From: an uncultured Collinsella sp.
GTDB taxonomy: Bacteria; Actinomycetota; Coriobacteriia; Coriobacteriales; Coriobacteriaceae
Length of the DNA: 48,664 nucleotides
Assembly: GCA_959018755.1 (NCBI GenBank)
Contig: CAUEMA010000014.1
Location: forward strand, 1 to 48,664
Direction: 5' to 3'
Under the pieces are notes generated by a model, which worked only from the letters and a program-made list of their open reading frames with translations, did no database searches and had not been told where the DNA came from. The translations under genes and the position numbers were made by a program. Below, one piece after another: positions 7,720-15,843 of this stretch (position 1 is its first letter; every line of letters starts with the position of its first letter).

Positions 7720-9834
7720 CTATTGCACCTTTGTGGCAAACTCAAGATATTGGACGCGCTGTAGCTTGTCGATAGTTGACGTATAGGGGCTGTCTTCCGA
7801 TTCGAGGTCATAACGCAGCCCATCGGCGCCGAGATAGCCGGCGACGTTGATGGACGGTACGTCCGACCTTGTTGCAAGCAAGGCCTTTTGGTAGTCGGTG
7901 AGCGGGGCGCCGATCTTATTAAGGGCTATGGCTGCAATCTCGTTGGCTCCGACCGTATCGTAAACATTGAGTTCATTGTGACCAGCGATTTCGTAGTTTG
8001 CCCAGACAAAATACGTTGATTGATGAACGCGGAAAGCGTGGCTCGCCGTGTCTTCCTGCGGATACAGCTCGTCGTTGAGACTTGTTGCGATACTGGGCTG
8101 ATGGTCGCCAAAAAAGACGAGAACGACCGGTCGGCCGATATTGCGGAGCTCGTTGATAAAATACTCGAGATCTCGGTCGGATGCGTTGATGCAGGTCAGG
8201 TACGTATTGAGCATAGCATTGGTGTTCTCGCTGGCACCCTCGACCCAATAATTCGTAAGCTCTTCTGCGGGAACGGACCCGATTTCGTATCCGCCATGAT
8301 TTTGCATCGTTACATCAAAGATGAACTGCGGCCTTTCGTCGGTCCTGAGCAGTTCAAGTATTTTGTCGTAGGTGACGTAGTCGCATACACCGTTGTGGTA
8401 ATAGGGCGCGTCTCCAAAATCGTCGATTGAAAGAAATTCTCCAAAGCCGAGCTGCTGATAGATTTTATCTCGGTGGTAGTTGACGGGATTTTGGGGGTGC
8501 ATGGCGGTGGCGACGTACCCAAGCTCTTTAAGGTCTTTTGCCAGGCTATCAACATCGCTCATCTGATAAAGCTGATAGGGGATTTTGCCGACTCCGACAA
8601 AGGCCGTTGTAGCCCCCGTTAAAAATTCGAATTCGGAGTTGGCCGTTCCGCCCCCTGTGACCGAGGCAAGCATGGTGCCGCGCACAAGTGTGTCGGGAAG
8701 GGAATTATAGTAGTTGGGGCCGAAGTATCCGGCAGCCTTGAGCTGTTCGAAGCACGATAGGTCGGTGAAACTCTCATTCATGACGGCAATGACCGCTGGT
8801 TTGATCTCATTGAATTGGGCAACGGCCGCAGCGCGTTGCTCGCTGGAGCCGTAGGTGCTGTCATAGGCGACAACAAGCTCTTGCTCGATATTTTTAGTCT
8901 CATCAGGTGTATAGCCCTCGGGCTTTTCAATTGGCAACTCGTTGACCATCTCGGTAAACGAGGTGATGAAGCCCTGTGAAACATATGTACAGATGGGCTG
9001 CCAGCGGTCAAATCCAAAATTCAGTGCCTGCTCTAAGTCGATACTGGAAAAACCCAAAAGGCTTATCACGCTCACGAGAAGAAAAGCGCAGAGGTTTCCG
9101 GCGATGGCAGGAAGAACATGAGCCGGCGTGCTGAGTTTTCGCGGTCGAATGAGGGAAAGCAGTCCAAGAGAGATTTCGAGTAACGCGAGCGAGGTGACAA
9201 TTCCTGCAGTGAAGGTGAACTCATATCCCTCACTTACTTCCATTGCGGTGCCCAATGCCAAAATGTCGCTCGGCAGGATGGCCTCGCCTTTAAACGTCAT
9301 AACAAAGTGCTCGGCAATACCAAGAATGCAACAGGCGACGGGCACGAGGACCATCGCCCCTCCGTGTCGCTGCCCTAACAAATAAAGGGACAGAAGAATC
9401 GACGCAAGTAATCCAACGGAAAAGCCGAACGAGTTGGCAGGAATTCGGTAAAAGGTTTCATTGCAGGCGATTTCGAGCGAAACGAACGACAGGATCGCAA
9501 CTGCTGCGATGATGATAATGTCGCGGCATATGCAGGCAACCGTTCCAGTTGCGACATCTGTTTGATTGATGAGCTCCGAAACAAGGGGCTCGACAAGGAG
9601 GGCGACTGCGGCAGCGCCGAGTGCGGAATAAGACAGAATCCACAGGGAATTGCCCTCATTTACGAGCAGCTGATTGGCAATCCATGCCGCAACTACGCCA
9701 AGGGGGATGAGGAGCGTCGCGCACCAAAGGGCGCGAAAAACAGGCGGTTGTTCCTTTCGTTTGGCTGAAACGCATATGCGTGCGATGACAGCGGCCACGA
9801 TGAGAGCGGCAATGAATATAGGTAGATTGGCCAT
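7720..9834 (-). CDS. LtaS-like membrane sulfatase-fold phosphoglycerol transferase
   Basis: The 704-residue protein has about six to eight N-terminal membrane segments (residues 1-265) and an extracellular alkaline-phosphatase-fold domain (about 345-650). It keeps the LtaS landmarks: E354 in MNESF, a candidate nucleophile T397 in GGGTANSEFEF, and D576-H577 in FFGDHQP. Family members transfer glycerol phosphate from phosphatidylglycerol to teichoic acids or glycans; the exact product here is unknown. The ATG at 9834 has no ribosome site. A good one (GAGGA, 9881-9885) serves an ATG at 9872-9874 that is one base out of frame because of a six-base C run (9855-9860). With five C residues the protein would gain 13 residues (MTEDIPLEITSRE) in frame. 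The true N-terminus is therefore in doubt. Confidence 0.85.
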   Translation of the reverse strand: MANLPIFIAALIVAAVIARICVSAKRKEQPPVFRALWCATLLIPLGVVAAWIANQLLVNEGNSLWILSYSALGAAAVALLVEPLVSELINQTDVATGTVACICRDIIIIAAVAILSFVSLEIACNETFYRIPANSFGFSVGLLASILLSLYLLGQRHGGAMVLVPVACCILGIAEHFVMTFKGEAILPSDILALGTAMEVSEGYEFTFTAGIVTSLALLEISLGLLSLIRPRKLSTPAHVLPAIAGNLCAFLLVSVISLLGFSSIDLEQALNFGFDRWQPICTYVSQGFITSFTEMVNELPIEKPEGYTPDETKNIEQELVVAYDSTYGSSEQRAAAVAQFNEIKPAVIAVMNESFTDLSCFEQLKAAGYFGPNYYNSLPDTLVRGTMLASVTGGGTANSEFEFLTGATTAFVGVGKIPYQLYQMSDVDSLAKDLKELGYVATAMHPQNPVNYHRDKIYQQLGFGEFLSIDDFGDAPYYHNGVCDYVTYDKILELLRTDERPQFIFDVTMQNHGGYEIGSVPAEELTNYWVEGASENTNAMLNTYLTCINASDRDLEYFINELRNIGRPVVLVFFGDHQPSIATSLNDELYPQEDTASHAFRVHQSTYFVWANYEIAGHNELNVYDTVGANEIAAIALNKIGAPLTDYQKALLATRSDVPSINVAGYLGADGLRYDLESEDSPYTSTIDKLQRVQYLEFATKVQ

Positions 9835-9871
9835 TTCGCGCGAAGTGATTTCAAGGGGGGATGTCTTCGGT

Positions 9872-9885
9872 CATGAGCGGTCCTC
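9872..9885 (-). promoter_or_regulatory. Ribosome site and start codon out of frame with the LtaS-like gene
   Basis: GAGGA (9881-9885, minus) with 6 nt spacing to ATG (9872-9874) is the best initiation signal before the LtaS-like gene. As written it encodes only MTEDIPP and a stop. The reading frame joins the gene if one C is removed from the run at 9855-9860. Confidence 0.7.
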
Positions 9886-9952
9886 GGTTAAGAGCGTTTC
9901 AGAGTACTACTGTTAGATTACCGTAACCTTTTCGCGCAAATCGGAAAAGTGT

Positions 9953-9965
9953 TCTGTCGGACAGA
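9953..9965. promoter_or_regulatory. Palindrome in the divergent LtaS-like/uvrA intergenic region
   Basis: TCTGTC-G-GACAGA is a perfect 13-bp inverted repeat in the 235-nt region between the two divergent genes. It has the form of a repressor operator. No regulator gene is nearby, so the ligand and target are unknown. Confidence 0.4.
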
Positions 9966-9995
9966 CAGAGCAAAAGGTCTGCGAATCTTGTATTA

Positions 9996-10009
9996 CGAAC
10001 ATCTGTGCG
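9996..10009. promoter_or_regulatory. LexA-type SOS box upstream of uvrA
   Basis: CGAACATCTGTGCG matches the Gram-positive LexA consensus CGAAC-N4-GTTCG at 9 of 10 defined positions and lies 62 nt before the uvrA start. uvrA is a classic SOS gene, so LexA repression here is likely. Confidence 0.65.
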
Positions 10010-10070
10010 CGTTGAGTGCGCTAAACTCATCGACAGTGTGATTTGAGGTTATAGGAGGCAAGGAGCTTCC

Positions 10071-12947
10071 ATGTCTGATTCTTCTATCGTTATCCGTGGT
10101 GCGCGCGAACACAACCTACGCAATATCGATGTTTCCATCCCGCGCGACGAGCTCGTGGTCATTACCGGTCTTTCGGGCTCGGGCAAGAGCTCGCTGGCGT
10201 TTGACACGATCTATGCCGAGGGCCAACGTCGTTACGTGGAGAGCCTGTCGAGCTATGCGCGCCAGTTTTTAGGCCAGATGGACAAACCTGATCTGGACTC
10301 GATCGACGGCCTTTCGCCAGCTGTTTCGATCGATCAGAAGACGACGTCCAAGAATCCTCGCTCGACGGTGGGTACTGTAACTGAGATTTATGACTACCTT
10401 CGTCTGCTTTTTGCACGCGTGGGCACGCCGCACTGTCCCGAGTGCGGTCGTGTTATCGAGCGCCAGACCACCGACCAGGTTGCCGATAAGGTCCTGGCGG
10501 CGGGGGAGGGTCGTCGTGCGTTTGTGCTGGCACCGGTGGTGCGCGGGCGTAAAGGCGAGTACGCAAAATTGTTCGAGGATCTTCGGGCTGAGGGCTTTAG
10601 CCGCGTGCGTGTCGACGGCGAAGTGCGCTCGCTCGACGACCCTATCGATTTGGACAAAAAGTTCAAGCACGATATCGAGGTCGTAGTCGACCGCATCGTG
10701 ATTCGAGAAAACTCTCTGGGCCGCATCGCCGAAGCTGTTGAACAGGCGACTGCCTTGGCACACGGCAATGTGAACGTGTACATGCTGCCCGATCGCGATG
10801 CTCCCGAGGGAACCGAGGGCGAGCTGCTGGAGTATTCGTTGGCTCTGGCGTGCCCGGAGCACGGGCACTCCATCGACGACCTGCAACCTCGCGACTTTTC
10901 ATTCAACGCGCCCTATGGTGCGTGTCCCGAGTGCGATGGTCTGGGCTTTAAGAAAACGGTCGATGCCGAGGCACTGATTGAGGACCCGTCGAAGTCGATT
11001 GCCGATGGGGTCTTTGGAAGCCTGTTCGGCAATTCAAACTACTACCCCCAGATCTTCGCCGCGGTCTGCAAGCACTTTAAGGTGAGCGCGGATACACCGT
11101 GGGAAGACCTGCCTCCGCGGGTGCGCCGTGCGTTTTTGGATGGCATGGGCGACAAGAAGATTTCGGTGGACTATCAAAAACTCGACGGTCGTCGCAGCCA
11201 GTGGGACACCAAGTTTTCGGGCGTGCGCAATATCCTGTACGAGCGCTATACCGAGACGACCAACGAGAACACTAAGGCGCGCCTGGAGAAGTACATTCGC
11301 GAGGAGCCGTGCTCGAGCTGCCATGGCGCTCGCCTGCGCCCCGAGATGCTCGCCGTCACCGTGGGCGGCAAGTCCATTTATGAGGTTTGCTGCCTGTCGT
11401 GCCGCGAGTCGCTCGAGTTTTTTGAGGGCCTTGAGCTCACCGAGCGTCAACAATTCATCGGCGGTCGTATTGTCAAGGAAATCTTGGAACGCCTGCGTTT
11501 TCTGGTTGATGTCGGCCTTGATTATCTGACGCTCGATCGTGCTTCGGCGACGCTTTCCGGCGGTGAGGCGCAGCGCATTCGCCTGGCTACGCAGATCGGT
11601 GCTGGTCTCATGGGCGTTCTCTATATTCTGGACGAGCCTTCGATTGGTCTTCACCAGCGCGACAACGAGCGGCTGATCAAGACGCTCGAGCGCCTGCGTG
11701 ATATCGGCAACACCGTTATCGTCGTTGAACACGATGAGGACACGATTCGCGCTGCCGACTATGTGATCGATATGGGGCCGGGCGCGGGCGTCAACGGCGG
11801 GCATGTGGTCGCCGCGGGAACGCCCACTGACATCATGGCGTGCCCCGAATCAATGACGGGTGCCTATCTGACCGGCAAGCGAATGATTCGAGTTCCCGAT
11901 GAACGCCGCAACCCCGGACGTGGCTGTCTTAAGATTTCGGGCGCATGTGCCAACAACCTCAAAAACGTTACCGCCAAGATTGAGTTTGGCACGCTTACCG
12001 TCGTAACCGGCGTATCGGGATCGGGAAAGAGCTCCTTGGTCACCGATACGATTGCGCCTGCCCTCACCAACGCTATCCATCGCTCTACGCGTCCCGAGGG
12101 CCCGTTCAAAAAAATCGACGGCATCGAGTGCATCGATAAGGTGATCGATATCGATCAGTCGCCCATCGGCCGTACGCCGCGCTCGAATCCCGCTACTTAT
12201 ATTGGTTTGTGGGACGATCTGCGTGCGCTGTTTGCGAGCACGCCGGAGTCGAAGGCGCGTGGCTACTCGCCGGGACGCTTCTCCTTTAATGTAAGCGGTG
12301 GACGCTGCGAGGCGTGCAAGGGCGACGGCCAGATCAAGATTGAGATGCACTTTCTTCCCGATATCTATGTGCCCTGCGAGGTTTGCGGCGGTAAGCGCTA
12401 CAACCGCGAGACGCTCGAAGTCACTTACCGTGGCAAGACCATCTCGGACGTGCTCGATATGAGCGTGGCCGAAGCGCTGGCCTTCTTTGGGAACATTCCG
12501 CAGATTAAGCGCAAGCTCCAAACCTTGTATGACGTGGGCCTGGGCTACGTGAGCTTGGGCCAGCCTGCCACGACGCTCTCGGGCGGCGAGGCGCAGCGCG
12601 TGAAGCTCGCCAAAGAGCTTCATCGTCGTCAGACGGGTAAGACGTTCTATATTTTGGACGAGCCTACGACCGGTCTTCATTTTGAGGACGTTCGCCAATT
12701 GCTAGATGTGCTTCAGCGTCTAGTCGATGCGGGTAATACGGTGCTGGTGATCGAGCACAACCTCGATGTCATCAAGGTCGCCGATCGCCTGATCGATATG
12801 GGTCCCGAGGGTGGCAACGGCGGCGGAACTGTCGTGGTCTCGGGTACGCCAGAGCAGGTTGCGGCATGCCCGCAGAGCTATACCGGCAAGTTCTTGGCGC
12901 CGTTGCTCAAACGCGACAAGGAGCGTCAAGCGCAACTCGATGTCTAA
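10071..12947 (+). CDS. uvrA: Excinuclease ABC subunit A
   Basis: UvrA is the damage-sensing ABC-type ATPase dimer that loads UvrB onto lesions. The 958-residue product has the expected two ABC modules: Walker A GLSGSGKS (33-40) and GVSGSGKS (647-654), two LSGGEAQR signatures and two ILDEP Walker B motifs. Zinc-finger cysteines are present in both halves (CPECG, CSSCHG, and CEACKGDG with CEVCGGKR in the second). The length is normal for the family. AGGAGGCAAGGAG precedes the ATG at 10071. A LexA-like box 62 nt upstream suggests DNA-damage induction. A strong terminator follows, so it is probably monocistronic. Confidence 0.98.
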   Translation: MSDSSIVIRGAREHNLRNIDVSIPRDELVVITGLSGSGKSSLAFDTIYAEGQRRYVESLSSYARQFLGQMDKPDLDSIDGLSPAVSIDQKTTSKNPRSTVGTVTEIYDYLRLLFARVGTPHCPECGRVIERQTTDQVADKVLAAGEGRRAFVLAPVVRGRKGEYAKLFEDLRAEGFSRVRVDGEVRSLDDPIDLDKKFKHDIEVVVDRIVIRENSLGRIAEAVEQATALAHGNVNVYMLPDRDAPEGTEGELLEYSLALACPEHGHSIDDLQPRDFSFNAPYGACPECDGLGFKKTVDAEALIEDPSKSIADGVFGSLFGNSNYYPQIFAAVCKHFKVSADTPWEDLPPRVRRAFLDGMGDKKISVDYQKLDGRRSQWDTKFSGVRNILYERYTETTNENTKARLEKYIREEPCSSCHGARLRPEMLAVTVGGKSIYEVCCLSCRESLEFFEGLELTERQQFIGGRIVKEILERLRFLVDVGLDYLTLDRASATLSGGEAQRIRLATQIGAGLMGVLYILDEPSIGLHQRDNERLIKTLERLRDIGNTVIVVEHDEDTIRAADYVIDMGPGAGVNGGHVVAAGTPTDIMACPESMTGAYLTGKRMIRVPDERRNPGRGCLKISGACANNLKNVTAKIEFGTLTVVTGVSGSGKSSLVTDTIAPALTNAIHRSTRPEGPFKKIDGIECIDKVIDIDQSPIGRTPRSNPATYIGLWDDLRALFASTPESKARGYSPGRFSFNVSGGRCEACKGDGQIKIEMHFLPDIYVPCEVCGGKRYNRETLEVTYRGKTISDVLDMSVAEALAFFGNIPQIKRKLQTLYDVGLGYVSLGQPATTLSGGEAQRVKLAKELHRRQTGKTFYILDEPTTGLHFEDVRQLLDVLQRLVDAGNTVLVIEHNLDVIKVADRLIDMGPEGGNGGGTVVVSGTPEQVAACPQSYTGKFLAPLLKRDKERQAQLDV

Positions 12948-12969
12948 TACATAGGTGTTTTTGAAACAT

Positions 12970-13010
12970 GAGCGCCGCCGATTCCTTGCGATTCGGTGGC
13001 GCTCTCTTTG
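12970..13010 (+). terminator. Intrinsic terminator of uvrA
   Basis: GAGCGCCGCCGA (12970-12981) pairs with TCGGTGGCGCTC (12993-13004) through 12 bp with one G-U pair, followed by TCTTTG. It lies 22 nt after the uvrA stop codon. Confidence 0.8.
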
Positions 13011-13083
13011 TCGAGATGGCGTATGCCGCGCAAATGGACATATACTTAAATATTGCGTTCGTATATGAGGGAAAGGATTTGCC

Positions 13084-13584
13084 ATGCCGAAGGCCGTGAA
13101 GACGCCAAAGACCAACGCCATGCGTGAGCTGGAAAGCGCCGGCATCTCCTATGTTCTCCATACGTACGAAGACGATGGCGATGAATCAGCGGGCCTTGGC
13201 GTTGCGATTTCCGAACAGCTTGGCGAGGAGCCCGGCCAGGGATTCAAAACCCTGGTCTGTGTCACGCCGTCAAACGATCACGTTGTATGCTGCATTCCCG
13301 TTGCCGATGAACTTGACCTGAAAGCTGCCGCACGCGCCGCAGGGGAGAAATCTCTCGTCATGATGCACGTGAAGGATTTGCTTGCCGCGACTGGCTATGT
13401 TCGCGGTGGCTGTAGTCCTGTCGGTATGAAAAAGCGCTATCGGACGCTGATTGATGAGACATGTGTCCTTTGGGATACCATTTTTATCTCGGGAGGCAAG
13501 CGCGGCTACCAGCTTGAGGTTGCACCCGACGACTTAGTTGCATTTTGCGGGGCCGCGGTCGCCCCGATTACGAGAGAGGGCTGA
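13084..13584 (+). CDS. ybaK: YbaK/EbsC-type Cys-tRNA(Pro) deacylase
   Basis: YbaK-family proteins hydrolyse Cys mischarged on tRNA-Pro, a proofreading step in trans. The 166-residue length and the segments TNAMRELESAGISY near the N-terminus, FKTLVC, and the C-terminal block GYVRGGCSPVGMKK followed by ISGGKRGYQLEVAPDDL are all typical. GAAAGGA precedes the ATG at 13084. A TATACT-like -10 occurs upstream (about 13035), but the -35 is unclear. murJ follows after 3 nt, so the two are in one operon. Confidence 0.93.
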   Translation: MPKAVKTPKTNAMRELESAGISYVLHTYEDDGDESAGLGVAISEQLGEEPGQGFKTLVCVTPSNDHVVCCIPVADELDLKAAARAAGEKSLVMMHVKDLLAATGYVRGGCSPVGMKKRYRTLIDETCVLWDTIFISGGKRGYQLEVAPDDLVAFCGAAVAPITREG

Positions 13585-13587
13585 GCG

Positions 13588-15837
13588 ATGCCGCAGGAAG
13601 AATCAAAGCGCGGGGCTCATTTTGCAAAGGGGCCGACCCCCTCGGCGTCTTCGCCTGAGCTGGCTTCGGTCGAACATGAGATTCGTAGAGCCTGGTCGGC
13701 TGCCGCCGATCCGGGTGAGACGGCGGTGTATTTGCGTGCCGCCGGTGCCGGTCCGGTGCCTTCTCGTTCGCCGCTTTCCTCGACTCGACCCGACGAGACG
13801 GCAGTGTTTTTGGCCGCTGCTCGTACAGTCGTGGATCGGATGTCCAGCACTTCGGATACGTCTCATGCTCCGCGTCCCGATGAGACTGCGGTGTTTTTGA
13901 TGGCCGCACAAGGGAAAAGTTCGCATCAGGGCGCGGCCGCCGTTAGCCCTGCAACGCAGGACGCTCCCGATGACGGCGAACCGTTGCTTTCTGATGATGA
14001 ATGGTCACCGCTCGGTTCAGTTGGTCTCGTCGAAGGCGTGACGGTCGACGACGATGACGATTGGGATCCCTTGTCGTTTTCTGGTCGAGGTGCTGCCACA
14101 CAGGAAGTCGATACGGTGTTTGGGGGTCATGCCGCGTCTGGTGACAATGCGATCTTAGTCGATGATTCCTTTTCAGCGAACAGGTCTCTTTCCTCTGTGG
14201 ATGAGATTGAGCCTCAGTCTGAGTCTCACATGGAATCTCAGGATCACATAGACGATATGGGCTCGTCCGACTACTCCACGGTTGGTCGGTCTGCCGGCCT
14301 TATGACCGTATTGACCATTTTGTCGCGTGTCACCGGTTTCATCCGCACGTGGGCCATGGCAGCCGCCATCGGCATGTCGCTGCTCTCGTCCTCCTATCAG
14401 GTCGCTAACAACCTGCCCAATATGCTCTACGAACTCGTGATGGGCGGCATGCTCGTGACGGCGTTTTTGCCCGTGTACATGGGCGTGAGGCGTGAACAGG
14501 GCCGCGAAGCCTCAAATGAATATGTGGGCAACCTGCTTGGCATCCTGCTCTTGCTGCTGGGTGGCATTTCGGTGCTGGGTACCGTGTTCGCTCCGGGCTT
14601 TATTTGGACGCAATCGTTCCTTTCGGGTGACGGCGGCAGCATGGATACCGCTGCGTTCATGTTCCGTTTCTTTGCCATCCAGATATTGTTTTATGGTCTG
14701 GGCTCGGTGTTCTCGGGCGTTCTCAACGCGCATCGCGATTACTTTTGGTCGACGTTCGCCCCCGTTTTGAACAACGTGATCGTTATCGCCAGCTTTATTG
14801 GTTTTGCGCCCGTGTCCGCGCAATTTGGCGAGCATGCAGGCATCATCTTGATTTCGGCTGGCACGACCCTCGGCGTCTTTGTCCAGATGGCCTGCCAGAT
14901 TCCCGCGCTTGGCAAGTACGGCGTGCATCCCCATATCCATATCGACTTTAAGGATCCTGCGCTTCGTCAGACGATTGCGCTCGGTATCCCGACGCTGCTC
15001 GCCACGGTGTGCACGTTTGTCCAGACCTCCATTATCAATGCCGCCGCGCTGGTGGTGCAGCCCGAGACCGGACCTTCTGTCATTGCATACGCGCGCTTGT
15101 GGTATACCCTGCCTTATGCTCTAATCGCCGTCTCGCTCTCGACGGCGCTATATACCGAGCTTTCGCATGATGCTCAGGAGCAAGACTACGATAGCGTTCG
15201 CAGCGGCATCTCGAACGGCGTTGCTCAGATTCTCTTCTTCCTAATTCCATTTGCACTGTATTTGATCGTCTTCGCCCGCCCGCTCAATATGATCTACTGC
15301 ACTGGCAAGTTCGATGAGTCTGGTGTTGCGTTGGTGTCGGAGTTCCTTATTTACCAGGCTCCTTCGTTGCCACTTTACGGAGCGGTTGTGCTTATGCAGA
15401 AGAGCTTCTCGGCCTTGCTCGATATGAAGCCCTTCGGTCGTTATTGTCTTTACTCCACCATCGGACAGGTCGGTTCGGTGCTGTTGTTTGGCGTGGTGCT
15501 TGGCTACGGCATGCCTGCGATCGCACTTTCGTATGTTGTCGACTACGTGATTTTGGTTGGCTGCTCGCTGTGGTGGCTGCGCCGTCGCCTGCATGGCCTT
15601 CAGGTCAAATCTATTCTGCATGGCGGCTTCTTTGGCCTTTTGCTTGGAGGCCTGGGTGCGGCTGCGGGTGCCGGTGTCATGTGGACGCTTGAGCACTTTT
15701 TCGGCGCGCTCGGCGGCTCGATTCTGATTACCTTGGGCTATGTTTGCGTTGCGGGCATCGTCTCGCTCGCCGTCACCATTGGCTTGGCCATCGCCTTTAA
15801 GGTGTCCGAGGTCTCCTCGCTGCTTCGCCGCAAGTAG
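13588..15837 (+). CDS. murJ: Lipid II flippase MurJ with a long acidic N-terminal tail
   Basis: Residues from about 232 to 749 form the MOP-superfamily MurJ core of roughly 14 membrane helices, starting STVGRSAGLMTVLTILSRVTGFIR and including NNLPNMLYELVMGG; it flips lipid II across the membrane for peptidoglycan synthesis. The family core is about 510-530 residues, so the first 230 residues are extra. They are cytoplasmic, acidic and probably disordered, and contain three copies of one motif: DPGETAVYLRAA (41-52), RPDETAVFLAAA (67-78) and RPDETAVFLMAA (96-107). The conserved threonines T45, T71 and T100 are candidate phosphorylation/FHA-binding sites, by analogy with the mycobacterial MurJ-FhaA link. 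The start follows ybaK by 3 nt with GAGAGGG upstream. Confidence 0.93.
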   Translation: MPQEESKRGAHFAKGPTPSASSPELASVEHEIRRAWSAAADPGETAVYLRAAGAGPVPSRSPLSSTRPDETAVFLAAARTVVDRMSSTSDTSHAPRPDETAVFLMAAQGKSSHQGAAAVSPATQDAPDDGEPLLSDDEWSPLGSVGLVEGVTVDDDDDWDPLSFSGRGAATQEVDTVFGGHAASGDNAILVDDSFSANRSLSSVDEIEPQSESHMESQDHIDDMGSSDYSTVGRSAGLMTVLTILSRVTGFIRTWAMAAAIGMSLLSSSYQVANNLPNMLYELVMGGMLVTAFLPVYMGVRREQGREASNEYVGNLLGILLLLLGGISVLGTVFAPGFIWTQSFLSGDGGSMDTAAFMFRFFAIQILFYGLGSVFSGVLNAHRDYFWSTFAPVLNNVIVIASFIGFAPVSAQFGEHAGIILISAGTTLGVFVQMACQIPALGKYGVHPHIHIDFKDPALRQTIALGIPTLLATVCTFVQTSIINAAALVVQPETGPSVIAYARLWYTLPYALIAVSLSTALYTELSHDAQEQDYDSVRSGISNGVAQILFFLIPFALYLIVFARPLNMIYCTGKFDESGVALVSEFLIYQAPSLPLYGAVVLMQKSFSALLDMKPFGRYCLYSTIGQVGSVLLFGVVLGYGMPAIALSYVVDYVILVGCSLWWLRRRLHGLQVKSILHGGFFGLLLGGLGAAAGAGVMWTLEHFFGALGGSILITLGYVCVAGIVSLAVTIGLAIAFKVSEVSSLLRRK

Positions 15838-15843
15838 GCAAAC

